In this document: positions 16,537 through 25,301 of the stretch, piece by piece
Position numbering within the stretch: the stretch's first letter is position 1
Layout: the number at the start of each line of letters is the position of its first letter
NCBI GenBank assembly: GCA_947475995.1
Contig: CANJNI010000029.1
Coordinates: forward strand, 1-58,894
Direction: 5' to 3'
Source: Beijerinckiaceae bacterium
Lineage (GTDB): Bacteria; Pseudomonadota; Alphaproteobacteria; Rhizobiales; Beijerinckiaceae
DNA length: 58,894 bases
Made by a program: the position numbers and the translations under genes
The notes under the pieces: model-generated
What the model saw: only the letters and a program-made list of their open reading frames with translations
Database searches by the model: none
Told to the model about the DNA's origin: nothing

Positions 16537-17316
16537 CTAAAGCCCGAACGCAATCGAGCGCATCGACATGCTCCCGCGATCGATGCCCTCGATCGGGAAC
16601 GTAATCTCGTCTGCTTCGCTTGAGGCTCCCGCTGCATAGAGCAGCGGCAGATAATGGTCAGGCGTCGGCGCTGCAAGCGCGGCGTCGGGAAGCTGTTCGT
16701 AGTTGATCAGCGACTGCCAGTCGCGTCGAAGGACCCGGTCCCTTACCGTTTCATCGAAGCGCGTCGCCCAGTCGAAAGGCGCAGACTCGCCCTGCCGCAC
16801 CACAAGCCCGAGATTGTGCACGATGTTGCCTGAAGCGACGATGAGGACATTCTCATCACGCAGCGCCTTCAGGCGCTTTCCAAGTTCGAAGTGAAACTGC
16901 GGCGCCTGACGAAAATCGAGACTGAGCTGGACGACCGGCACATCTGCCTGCGGAAACAGCTTGATCAGAACCGACCATGTTCCATGATCGAGTCCCCATC
17001 TTTCATCGGCGTAGACCTTCGCGGGCGACAGCAATTCGGCGACCCGCTTGCCCAGCGCAGGATTTCCGGGCGCCGGATATTTGATGTGGAACAGATTACG
17101 GTAACCGAAATCGTAGATGGTCGGCGGATTTGCCATCATGGTGACTGCCGTCGCTTCCACATACCAATGCGCCGATATGGCGAGGATTGCGGATGGCTTC
17201 TTGAGACGCGCACCGAGTTCCGCCCAGCCTCTCGTATAGGCATTGTCGCTGATGACATTCAGCGGCGTGCCGTGGCCGAGGAAAAGAACAGGTTGCGGTG
17301 TGCTTGAAGACGGCAT
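16537..17316 (-). CDS. LigB-family extradiol dioxygenase (YgiD/DODA-like)
   Basis: A 259-residue class III extradiol dioxygenase of the YgiD/4,5-DOPA dioxygenase type, expected to cleave a catechol ring next to its hydroxyls. The metal-site and catalytic histidines are visible: His15 (LGHGTP), His50 (ISAHWY), His167 (GNIVHNLG) and His221 (PTPDHYLP). The start ATG 17316 has GGAGAAA upstream. It is convergent with the binding-protein gene (12 bases apart) and divergent from the formamidase-like gene, with 185 bases between. Alternative roles for YgiD-type proteins include oxidation of small phenols of unknown identity. Confidence 0.88.
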   Translation of the reverse strand: MPSSSTPQPVLFLGHGTPLNVISDNAYTRGWAELGARLKKPSAILAISAHWYVEATAVTMMANPPTIYDFGYRNLFHIKYPAPGNPALGKRVAELLSPAKVYADERWGLDHGTWSVLIKLFPQADVPVVQLSLDFRQAPQFHFELGKRLKALRDENVLIVASGNIVHNLGLVVRQGESAPFDWATRFDETVRDRVLRRDWQSLINYEQLPDAALAAPTPDHYLPLLYAAGASSEADEITFPIEGIDRGSMSMRSIAFGL

Positions 17317-17387
17317 GCTGGTTTCTCCGGAGAAATATCACTTTGCCACGGCGATCATTCTGGACTTGTCCGAACTCCCGTCAACTT

Positions 17388-17417
17388 TTGACTGCACGGG
17401 TTGCAGTGCAAAAATAT
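17388..17417 (+). promoter_or_regulatory. candidate promoter for the formamidase-like gene
   Basis: TTGACT at 17388-17393, a 17-18 base spacer, then an AAATAT-like -10 at 17412-17417, about 85 bases before the start. The spacer holds TGCAC...GTGCA, a dyad that could be an operator. This is pattern evidence only. Confidence 0.35.
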
Positions 17418-17501
17418 GGTCGCCAGCAGGCAAGTTTGCCGCATGTCACGGGCCTAGCCTCACAATGGAAACTCGGCGCTTCTCCGATGTCAGGAGTCCT
17501 C

Positions 17502-18569
17502 ATGCTGGATCACGTCTTCGCCCGGACCGCAAAGTCCGTCAATGGCGAACTGCATTATTTGCGGGCCATGCCGAAGACGGTTCATTGGGGCTATTTCGAC
17601 GCCGGGCTTGCGCCAGCGTTGCGCGTGAAAAGCGGCGATTTCGTCTGGGCGGAAGCGATCACCCATCATGCCGGCGATGCGCCGGACCTGCTCATGGATG
17701 ATGCAATCACCCGGATATTCACCGAAATTCCGGAATCGGATCGAAATCCCGGCGTGCATATCATGACCGGGCCGATCTATGTCGAGGATGCGAAGCCGGG
17801 CGACATGCTTGAAGTTCGCTATCTCCAGATGACTCCGCGCATGCGCTATGGCTCAAATCTGGCTGCGCATTGGGGCTATCTCTACAAGGAGATGGGCGAG
17901 AAGGAACGTGTGACGATCTACAAGATCGACGATACGTCCCAGACTGCGGAAGCGCTTTATGCTTATGACGTCGCGGAGAAATACCTGACGCCCGGGCGTA
18001 TCACGCACTGTCCCGCCTGCGATCGCCAACCAGCCCTCAAGGGCTTTCGGATTCCATGCCGGCCACATCTGGGCACGGCGGGAGTCGCCACAAATGTCAC
18101 CGGCCGCATCAGCAGCGTGCCGCCGGGCGCCCATGGCGGCAATATTGATAACTGGCGCATCGGCGCCGGGTCGACCATGTATTATCCTGTCCAGGTCGAA
18201 GGCGGTCTGTTTTCGGTAGGAGATCCCCATATCTCGCAAGGTGACGGCGAGTTGAGCGGCACCGCCATCGAGGCTTCGCTCAATGTGATGTTCCAGATCA
18301 GCGTGCACAAGGATTTCGAATTTCCGTCGCCCCTGCTGGAGACTCCCAACTACTGGATCGTGCACGGTTTCGATGAAGACCTCAACGTCGCCATGCGCCA
18401 TGCGTCAGTGGACATGCTGCGATTCCTGACCGAACAACACAAGCTTTCGAAGGACGACGCCTATTCGCTGATGAGCATCGCGTCCGATTTCGCCGTGACG
18501 CAAGTCGTCGACGGCAGGCAGGGGGTGCATGTGAAAATACCGCGGAGGCCTTTTCCGGCTTGCGACTGA
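17502..18569 (+). CDS. acetamidase/formamidase-family protein (stand-alone)
   Basis: A 355-residue FmdA/AmdA-type hydrolase, expected to release ammonia from formamide, acetamide or a related small amide. It has KTVHWGYF, THHAGDAPD, VHIMTGPIYV, HGGNIDNW, GDPHISQGDGE and QVVDGRQG, matching the C-terminal half of the AraC fusion protein (8206-10545) in order. I chose ATG 17502 because a GGAG sits five bases upstream; ATG 17487 is an alternative. The transcript probably ends at the hairpin at 18591. The true substrate is open; this superfamily is poorly characterised outside formamide and acetamide. Confidence 0.9.
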   Translation: MLDHVFARTAKSVNGELHYLRAMPKTVHWGYFDAGLAPALRVKSGDFVWAEAITHHAGDAPDLLMDDAITRIFTEIPESDRNPGVHIMTGPIYVEDAKPGDMLEVRYLQMTPRMRYGSNLAAHWGYLYKEMGEKERVTIYKIDDTSQTAEALYAYDVAEKYLTPGRITHCPACDRQPALKGFRIPCRPHLGTAGVATNVTGRISSVPPGAHGGNIDNWRIGAGSTMYYPVQVEGGLFSVGDPHISQGDGELSGTAIEASLNVMFQISVHKDFEFPSPLLETPNYWIVHGFDEDLNVAMRHASVDMLRFLTEQHKLSKDDAYSLMSIASDFAVTQVVDGRQGVHVKIPRRPFPACD

Positions 18570-18590
18570 TCGTAGAGAAGTCGACGTGAG

Positions 18591-18612
18591 CGCCGCCTTC
18601 GGGCGGCGTTTT
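18591..18612 (+). terminator. intrinsic terminator after the formamidase-like gene
   Basis: CGCCGCC (18591-18597), loop TTCG, GGCGGCG (18602-18608), followed by TTTT. It is a GC-rich 7-bp stem with a tetraloop and T-run between two convergent genes. It serves the plus-strand gene; the other strand has no T-run. Confidence 0.8.
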
Positions 18613-18614
18613 CG

Positions 18615-20462
18615 TCAGGACGCCTTGGCGAATTCGAGCAATGGAAGCCAGGGCTGGTTCATGTCGTCGGGCGGGATGGCGCTGATCAGTTCCCGGGTGT
18701 AGCGGTGCTGGGGATTGCGGAACACCTCTTCGGTGAGACCGGTCTCGACGATCTCACCCTTCCACATCACCACAACGCGGCTGCACAAATAGCGGACCAC
18801 CGCGAGGTCGTGGGAAATCATCATCAGGGCGATGCCGTATTCCTTGCGGATGTTCAGCAGCAGATTGAGGATCTGCGCCTGAACGGAAACGTCGAGGCCC
18901 GAAGTGACTTCATCGGCGATCAAGAGTCTCGGAGCGTTGCAGAGCGCTCTGGCGATGCTGACGCGCTGGCGCTGACCGCCGGACATTTCGGCCGATACCT
19001 TGTCGAGCATGTCTGTCGGCAGGCCTGTCGATCGAAGCAGGGTCTCGGCTCTGGCGCGCCGGGCATCGGCTCTCATCATGCGGGGCTGTATCGCCTGCGT
19101 GGCGAGGTCGACGACGCGCCGACGCGGGTTGAGAGCGGCTCTGGGGTCCTGAAAGACGAGCTGGATCGCCGCGATGCGCCGCTCCCACTCGTCCTCGGAC
19201 CTTCCCAGGGGCTTGCCGTCCAGCAGGATCGTTCCGTTAGTTGCGTCTTCAAGTCCCATGGCGAGACGGCCGAGGGTCGATTTTCCGCTGCCGCTTTCGC
19301 CGACAATGCCGACGAACTCGCCTGCCGCTATTTCGAGGCTGACATTTCGGAGCGCGTTGACGCCCGGCTTTCGCGAAAACCACCCGGATCTGAAAAATGT
19401 CTTCGACACGCTATCGAGCCGCAGCAGCTCGCCTTTCGATTGGCCGAGGGAAGCGCGCGCGGCCCCCTCGGGGAATTCGACACGGGCTTCAGCATCATCG
19501 TAGAGGCAGCGAGCCAGATGGTCGCTTTTTTGGCGCAACGGAACAGTCGCTTGCCGGCAGGCGTCCGAGGCTGTCGCGCATCGCGGTGCGAACCGGCAGC
19601 CGTCGAGCGTGCGATATTCCTTCAAGCCCGGCATGTGTCCGCGCAGTGACGCCAGCGGCGTCCATTCGCCGTCGAGGAGCGGAGCGGCTGCCTTCAAGGC
19701 AATTGTGTAAGGATGCTGCGGGGCGGTGAAAACGGCTTTTGTAGCGCCGCGTTCAACCACTTCGCCCGCATAAAGCACGGCGACTTCCGTGCAGATCTGC
19801 CCGGCCAGTGCGAGCTGATGCGTGATGAAAAGAACAGCCGTGCCGTGCTTCTGCTGCATCCGGCGAAGAAGCCCGATGATGTGACCCTGCGAGGTAACAT
19901 CGAGGGAAGCTGTAGGCTCGTCCGCGATCACAAGGTCCGGATTGCTGATGAATGCAAGGGCGATCAGCACGCGCTGACACATTCCGCCGGATAGCTGGAA
20001 GGGATATTGATCGTAGACGTGCTCCGGCGCTGCAATGCGGACATCGGACAAGGCTTCAATCGTCTTCCGGCGCATTGTGCTTGGCGTGTGCCCCAGGTGG
20101 GCCAGATGCTCCTCGAAATGACTGCCGATCGTCATGGACGGATTGAGCGCCATCATGGGCTCTTGCGGGATGAAAGCAATCTCGCGACCGAGCAACCGGC
20201 GATGGTCTTTGGGCGGCATGCCGATAAGATCCAGCGCGCCGAAACGAAGCATCCCGGATGTGACCGAAAAGCCGTCAGGTAGCTGGTCGGCGATCACTCG
20301 TCCGATCATGCTCTTGCCGGCGCCGGACTCGCCGATGATGCCGAGAATATCTCCACGACGCAGGGAGAAATCTATGTCGCGAAGGACTTCGATGTCGCCC
20401 ATACGCACCGTGAGGCCCGCAGCGCGCAAGAGGGGGATGCGATCGCCGGCTTCATCGGTCAT
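18615..20462 (-). CDS. dipeptide/oligopeptide-type ABC importer, fused double ATPase (DppD-DppF-like)
   Basis: A 615-residue protein with two complete ABC ATPase domains. Domain 1 has Walker A GESGAGKSM, signature LSGGMCQR and Walker B LVIADEPTASLD. Domain 2 has GESGSGKST, MSGGQRQR and LLIADEVTSGLD. Between them lies the four-cysteine OppD/DppD C-terminal module (CRFAPRCATASDAC...ARC). The start is ATG 20462, overlapping the permease stop (ATGA); a longer frame extends into that gene. It powers the permeases at 20459-22401. Ligand class is short peptides or other solutes handled by this family, which also includes nickel and opine importers. Confidence 0.92.
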   Translation of the reverse strand: MTDEAGDRIPLLRAAGLTVRMGDIEVLRDIDFSLRRGDILGIIGESGAGKSMIGRVIADQLPDGFSVTSGMLRFGALDLIGMPPKDHRRLLGREIAFIPQEPMMALNPSMTIGSHFEEHLAHLGHTPSTMRRKTIEALSDVRIAAPEHVYDQYPFQLSGGMCQRVLIALAFISNPDLVIADEPTASLDVTSQGHIIGLLRRMQQKHGTAVLFITHQLALAGQICTEVAVLYAGEVVERGATKAVFTAPQHPYTIALKAAAPLLDGEWTPLASLRGHMPGLKEYRTLDGCRFAPRCATASDACRQATVPLRQKSDHLARCLYDDAEARVEFPEGAARASLGQSKGELLRLDSVSKTFFRSGWFSRKPGVNALRNVSLEIAAGEFVGIVGESGSGKSTLGRLAMGLEDATNGTILLDGKPLGRSEDEWERRIAAIQLVFQDPRAALNPRRRVVDLATQAIQPRMMRADARRARAETLLRSTGLPTDMLDKVSAEMSGGQRQRVSIARALCNAPRLLIADEVTSGLDVSVQAQILNLLLNIRKEYGIALMMISHDLAVVRYLCSRVVVMWKGEIVETGLTEEVFRNPQHRYTRELISAIPPDDMNQPWLPLLEFAKAS

Positions 20463-21313
20463 GCGGGCGCTCGCGTGCGGTCCACAATGCGGGCGTCGAA
20501 GCGGATTCGCAGGCCGTCGCCCATCATGTTGGCGGCCATGACGGTCAGAATGACCGCCAGCATCGGGAAAACCAGACACCAGGGCGCCTGAAAAACGGAT
20601 GCGAGTCCGTCCGCAATCATGACTCCCCATGTGGGAATGTGCGGCTCCACCGAAACGCCCACAAAAGACAGGATCGATTCGACCACCACCGCGACGCCGA
20701 TCTCGACGCAAAGCAGCGTGATGATGAGAGGCAGGACGCCGGGGACAAGGTCGCGCAACATGATCGATACGTGCGATGCACCCGTTATGCGAGCGGCCGA
20801 AATATACTCGAGTTTCATGAGGCCGAGGATGGCGCCCCGCGTGATGCGGCAGAATCGCGTCCAGTCCACCAGTACGGTGGCGAGGATCACGCTGCGCAGG
20901 CCGGGGGAAAGCCCCACCATCAACACCAGCGAGAGCACGACGGCAGGAAACGACATCCAGATGTCGACGATGCGCGACAGCGTCTTGTCGACATAGCCGC
21001 CATAGTAACCTGCCACGATGGCGATGCTCGACCCCAGCAGGCAGGTGCCGATTGGAACAATGGTGCCGACGATTGCCGCGACGCGCGCGCCGTAGATCAG
21101 GCGCGAGAGCACATCGCGCCCGAGATTGTCAGTTCCCAACGGATGCGACCAGTCTCCGTCCGGCGACCATGCCGGCGGCGCCAGCATCTGCAGCAGGTCC
21201 TGATCGTTCGGGTTGTGCGGCGCGAGCCAGGGCGCCAGCACCGCCACGCAGACAATGAAGGCCAGAATTCCGCCGCCGATCAGGATGCGCGCCTGCCCGC
21301 GAGACGACATCAT
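20459..21313 (-). CDS. Dpp/Opp-type ABC permease, DppC-like
   Basis: A 284-residue inner-membrane permease. After the first membrane segment (ILIGGGILAFIVCVAVLAPW) comes HPLGTDNLGRDVLSRL, the hallmark of DppC-type subunits, and the EAA-loop region around ISAARITGASHVSI. Two adjacent ATG codons (21313 and 21310) lie after GAGGAGG. The first overlaps the stop of the DppB-like gene (ATGA), so I use it. It forms a heterodimer with the neighbour at 21310-22401. Confidence 0.92.
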   Translation of the reverse strand: MMSSRGQARILIGGGILAFIVCVAVLAPWLAPHNPNDQDLLQMLAPPAWSPDGDWSHPLGTDNLGRDVLSRLIYGARVAAIVGTIVPIGTCLLGSSIAIVAGYYGGYVDKTLSRIVDIWMSFPAVVLSLVLMVGLSPGLRSVILATVLVDWTRFCRITRGAILGLMKLEYISAARITGASHVSIMLRDLVPGVLPLIITLLCVEIGVAVVVESILSFVGVSVEPHIPTWGVMIADGLASVFQAPWCLVFPMLAVILTVMAANMMGDGLRIRFDARIVDRTRAPA

Positions 21314-22401
21314 TGCCTCCTCAGGCGCGGGTTGAGCCAGAAATAGGAGAGGTCCACGAGGCTGTTCACAAGCAGAACGATTGCGCAATAAGTCAGGCAG
21401 ATGCCCTGTATCAAAGGCAGGTCATTGGTTCTGATCGCGACAATCATCAGATTGCCCAGTCCGGGGAGACTGTAGATGGCCTCGATCAGCAGCGTGCCGC
21501 CGAACGTCTGGGCCGCCTGAACGCCGATCAGCGTGACAGTCGGAATCGCAGCGTTGCGCAGCGCGTGGCGGAAGAGGATCGCAGTTTCACTGACGCCGCG
21601 CAGACGGGCTGCGTTCACATATTCGTCCAGGTAGACTTCGACCAGACTGGAGCGCAGCACACGCATCACCATGGCGATCTTCATCATCGCAAGTGCGGCA
21701 ACGGGCATGATCATATGCTTGAGATGGTCGGCAAATGCGTCCAGCCGGCCGGCCAGAAGCGTGTCGATGATCAGAAAACCCGTTTGCCGGGGGACGATAT
21801 AGGCGGAATTCATCGGACCGATAAAGGGCAGCAGGCTGAGCGCCAGTCCGAAGATCAGCACGAAGGCGATTCCCCAGAGGAATTCCGGGATGGATTGCGC
21901 AAGGCTCGCGACTGCTTCGCCAACGCGCTCAAGCCTTGTTCCACGCGCCCGAAACGTCAGAATTCCAAGCAGCGCGCCGAGCACGACACCGGTCAGCAGG
22001 CCGAGAAAGGCGAGTTCAAGAGTCAGGGGCAGGGCAGTCTTGATGAGGCGGGTGACGGGTTCGCGCGCCTGTATGCCATTGCCAAGGTCGCCCTGCAGCG
22101 CATGGCCGAGCCACATCAGATATTGCTCGTAAATCGGCCGATTGAATCCGAAAGCCGCCCGAATGCTCTCGGCTTCATCCCGCGTAGCGTTCGCCGGAAT
22201 CATCATCGCCAGCGGGTCGGTCGGAATCAGGCGAAGAACGACGAAGATGACGATGGAGACGACCAGAAGCTGTCCGGCGATGGTCGCGATCCGCAAGCCC
22301 GCGCCTGCGAGAAACTTCCCGGCATCCACGAGCCTTGACCTGCTTTGCTCGCTGAAGGCTGCAGCGTGCAGTGCAACTGGAATATGCGCCTCTTCCGACA
22401 T
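21310..22401 (-). CDS. Dpp/Opp-type ABC permease, DppB-like
   Basis: A 363-residue permease and the first gene of the minus-strand importer operon. DppB features: VVSIVIFVVLRLIPTDP in the first membrane span, the periplasmic FGFNRPIYEQYLMWL with DLGNGIQAREPV, the EAA loop YVNAARLRGVSETAI, and IEAIYSLPGLG. The N-terminus has an extra 35 or so residues ahead of the first span. The ribosome binding site is weak. No binding protein is in this operon; the one at 15004-16524 is the likely partner. Confidence 0.92.
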   Translation of the reverse strand: MSEEAHIPVALHAAAFSEQSRSRLVDAGKFLAGAGLRIATIAGQLLVVSIVIFVVLRLIPTDPLAMMIPANATRDEAESIRAAFGFNRPIYEQYLMWLGHALQGDLGNGIQAREPVTRLIKTALPLTLELAFLGLLTGVVLGALLGILTFRARGTRLERVGEAVASLAQSIPEFLWGIAFVLIFGLALSLLPFIGPMNSAYIVPRQTGFLIIDTLLAGRLDAFADHLKHMIMPVAALAMMKIAMVMRVLRSSLVEVYLDEYVNAARLRGVSETAILFRHALRNAAIPTVTLIGVQAAQTFGGTLLIEAIYSLPGLGNLMIVAIRTNDLPLIQGICLTYCAIVLLVNSLVDLSYFWLNPRLRRQ

Positions 22402-22719
22402 GTCGCCACGCTAGACCGGGGTGCAGGCTGGTCTTGACCCGCAACGCACCTAAAGTTGTTTCACTTTTCGGAGCCGCCGTCACGCACAGTGGAAACGCAT
22501 GTTGCATTCGGGACGTGCAATGCGGTGAATGTTCGGGCGTTCGGCGCAAAACCCGTTCGGAATTCGTGATTTAGACCATTGCGCCCTCCGGCACCGGGTC
22601 GGCCGGAAAACAAGGAATCGTGCCCCAAGGGTCAAGTCGCAGTTCACCCGCACCATAGACTTTGCCGGATGACGCAGATGCGTCGCCGCATGGGGCGGCA
22701 TCACCGCAAGGGGTGCGAG
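22402..22719. other. divergent intergenic region between two peptide-type ABC operons
   Basis: About 318 bases separating the start of the minus-strand DppB-like gene from the plus-strand binding-protein gene. It must hold promoters for both importer operons, but I see no clear -35/-10 pair and no strong dyad. Open frames crossing it look like extensions or shadows of the neighbours. Confidence 0.5.
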
Positions 22720-24324
22720 ATGAATGACCTGATGATCAATCGCCGCGCATTCGGACTTGGCGCGGGCGCAACCATTCTGGCAGGCGGCATGTCCCCCGCG
22801 GCCCTCGCGCAGGAAACGCCGCGGCGCGGCGGCGTCCTGACCGTGCAGACCTATTCGGACCTGCGGACGCTCAATCCAGCCATGCGGGCGTCTTATGCGA
22901 TCCACATCTATACGAGCAAGATGGTCGAACCGCTCGTTGATCTGGGCGTCGACAACCAGCCTGTGCCGAAACTGGCGACGAGCTGGTCGAGTTCGGCCGA
23001 CGGCAAGACGATTACCTTCAAGCTGCGCGAAGGTGTGAAGTGGCACGACGGGAAGCCCTTCACGTCTGCGGATGTTCAGTTCTGCGCGATGGAGATGTGG
23101 AAGAAGTACCAGAACTACGGCACGCTTCTGCACAGGTTCCTGAGTGCAGTCGATACGCCGGACCCGCACACGGCAGTCTTCCGGTATGATCAGCCGATGC
23201 CGATGGAGCTTCTGCTTCGGGCGGCTTGCGAGCTTTGCTATGTTGTGCCCAAGCATGTTTTCGAAGGCACCGACCTTCTGAAAAACCCGGCGAATCTGGC
23301 GCCGGTCGGGACCGGGCCTTTCAAGTTCGTATCCTATGCGCCCGGTCAGAATCTGATCATGGAGCGCAACCCTGATTACTGGGTCGCTGGTCAGCCCTAT
23401 CTGGACCGGCTGATCATTCGTGTGATCAACGACGCCGCAGCCACAACGGCTTCGCTTGAGTCCGGAGATGTGCAGGCGAGCTTTTTCTCCGCGATCCCCC
23501 GCACGGATATCGTCCGCCTCGCCAAGGACAATCGCTTCCGCGTCGGCACCAAGGGCAACGAAGCCTACACGATCCTGAACACGATCGGCTTCAACACGCG
23601 GAAGAAGGAGTTGGCGGATGTGCGCGTTCGCCGGGCGCTGGCGCATGCGGTTGATCTGAACTTCTACTGTGAAGAATTTCTGATGGGCTATGGCAAGCCC
23701 GCCAAGGGGCCGATCCCGTCGACCTCATCCTTCTTCGTGCCGGGTTCGGCTCAGGAATATCCTTACGATCCCAAGAAGGCCGAAGCGCTTCTGGACGAAG
23801 CAGGTTTCAAGAAAGGCCCCGATGGGACGCGGATGAGCTTGCGTCTCATGCCGAACCAGTCTGACGACATTCGGGCCTTCGCGACCTACATCCAGCAATC
23901 GCTGCAGAAGATCGGCGTTAAGGTGAACATCGAGCTGCTCGATGCAGCAGGGTATATCGCGAAGGTGAATCGCGACTGGGATTTCGAGCTTTGTACGGAC
24001 ACCAATCTCTATCGTGGCGATCCTGGCGTCGGTTCGACAATCTGGTTCCAGTCCGGCGTTCCTGCCGGGACACCGTGGAGCAACCAGTTCGGCTGGACAT
24101 CGCCGAAGCTCGACAAGCTCGTCGAGGATGCGCTGGTCGAGACGGATTCTCCGAAGCGCAAGGCCATGTATGGTGAGTTCGTGAAACTCGCGACAGATGA
24201 AATTCCGGTCCTGATGGCGCTCGAACAGGTGTTCATCTCCGTGGCCTCCGCCAAGTTGCGCAACGATCACAATTCGCCGCGCTGGCCCGGCACCTCCTGG
24301 GCGGATGTCTGGATCGCTTCCTGA
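22720..24324 (+). CDS. peptide/nickel-type ABC solute-binding protein (SBP_bac_5)
   Basis: A 534-residue periplasmic binding protein with a twin-arginine-type leader (MNDLMINRRAFGLGAGAT, cleavage near ALAQ). The family motif LREGVKWHDGKPFTSADV is present. The start ATG 22720 follows AAGGGG; ATG 22732 is an alternative. The frame upstream of this point is not coding-like. Its stop overlaps the permease start (TGATG), so it is the first gene of a complete four-gene importer (22720-27732). It is clearly different in sequence from the binding protein at 15004. Confidence 0.92.
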   Translation: MNDLMINRRAFGLGAGATILAGGMSPAALAQETPRRGGVLTVQTYSDLRTLNPAMRASYAIHIYTSKMVEPLVDLGVDNQPVPKLATSWSSSADGKTITFKLREGVKWHDGKPFTSADVQFCAMEMWKKYQNYGTLLHRFLSAVDTPDPHTAVFRYDQPMPMELLLRAACELCYVVPKHVFEGTDLLKNPANLAPVGTGPFKFVSYAPGQNLIMERNPDYWVAGQPYLDRLIIRVINDAAATTASLESGDVQASFFSAIPRTDIVRLAKDNRFRVGTKGNEAYTILNTIGFNTRKKELADVRVRRALAHAVDLNFYCEEFLMGYGKPAKGPIPSTSSFFVPGSAQEYPYDPKKAEALLDEAGFKKGPDGTRMSLRLMPNQSDDIRAFATYIQQSLQKIGVKVNIELLDAAGYIAKVNRDWDFELCTDTNLYRGDPGVGSTIWFQSGVPAGTPWSNQFGWTSPKLDKLVEDALVETDSPKRKAMYGEFVKLATDEIPVLMALEQVFISVASAKLRNDHNSPRWPGTSWADVWIAS

Positions 24325-25301
24325 TGCGGCTTTTACGTCTGACGCTTCATCGTCTGGCGGTCAGCGTACCGGTTTTGTTGATCATTCTGTGCGGCGTGTT
24401 CCTGGTCCTTCAGCTCGCTCCGGGCGATGCGGTCGACGCGCTGCTTGGACAGATGGGCACTGCCGATGCGACGCTCGCCGAACAATTGCGCGAGCAATAC
24501 GGGCTCTCGGGCAATGCAGCGTCTCGTCTTGTGGTCTATCTCTGGCGGCTGGTCAGGCTGGATCTCGGATTTTCGGTCTCTTACAATCAACCGGTTCTGG
24601 ACGTGATCCTGAGCCGGTTGCCGGCCACGCTTGCACTCGTTGTTTCGGCGCTGGCACTGGCGTTTTTTGCCGGCGCGATCGTAGGCGTCGCGGCGGCGAC
24701 AAAGTTCGGCCGGTGGCAGGATACGTTGATCTCGCTGCTGGGCCTCGTCTTTTACGCCGCGCCCTCCTTCTGGCTCGGTCTGATGGGCATACTCGTGTTC
24801 TCGGTCTGGCTCGGCTGGTTGCCGTCCGGCGGCCTTCAGGATCTGTCGGCAAACTATAGCGGCCCGCGGCTGGTTCTCGACATGGCGCGCCATCTGCTCA
24901 TGCCGACAGTGACGCTCGCGACGATCTATTTCGCCATCTACCTTCGCGTCATCCGCGCCTCGATGCTGGAAGTTCTCTCGCTCGATTTCGTCAGGACCGC
25001 ACGCGCCAAGGGCCTGCGCGAAAGCGCCGTCATCTATCGCCATGTGCTGCGCAATGCGCTTTTGCCGATGATCACCATCATAGGGTTGCAGGCAGGCGCG
25101 ATGCTCGGCGGTTCTGTGGCGATCGAAAGCGTGTTCTCGCTGCCGGGGCTTGGCAGGCTGGCCTATGAGGCTGTTGTGCAGCGCGATTTGAACATGTTGC
25201 TGGGCATTGTGTTCATGTCATCCATTCTGGTCATCGTGATCAATTTTGCGGTCGATCTTCTCTATGCGCAGATTGATCCGCGCATCGAGGCCGGCGCATG
25301 A
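24324..25301 (+). CDS. Dpp/Opp-type ABC permease, DppB-like
   Basis: A 325-residue inner-membrane permease: first span VPVLLIILCGVFLVLQLAPGD, then LREQYGLSGNAASRLVVYLW, LDLGFSVSYNQPV, and the EAA loop VRTARAKGLRESAVIYRH with IESVFSLPGLGRLAYEAV. The ATG overlaps the binding-protein stop and its own stop overlaps the next permease start, so translation is coupled along the whole importer. Confidence 0.93.
   Translation: MRLLRLTLHRLAVSVPVLLIILCGVFLVLQLAPGDAVDALLGQMGTADATLAEQLREQYGLSGNAASRLVVYLWRLVRLDLGFSVSYNQPVLDVILSRLPATLALVVSALALAFFAGAIVGVAAATKFGRWQDTLISLLGLVFYAAPSFWLGLMGILVFSVWLGWLPSGGLQDLSANYSGPRLVLDMARHLLMPTVTLATIYFAIYLRVIRASMLEVLSLDFVRTARAKGLRESAVIYRHVLRNALLPMITIIGLQAGAMLGGSVAIESVFSLPGLGRLAYEAVVQRDLNMLLGIVFMSSILVIVINFAVDLLYAQIDPRIEAGA

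Noticed and set aside
22480..23646. 388-codon minus-strand frame over the start of the second peptide-type binding protein
   Set aside because: The plus strand encodes a clear binding protein with a Tat leader; the minus frame has no family features.
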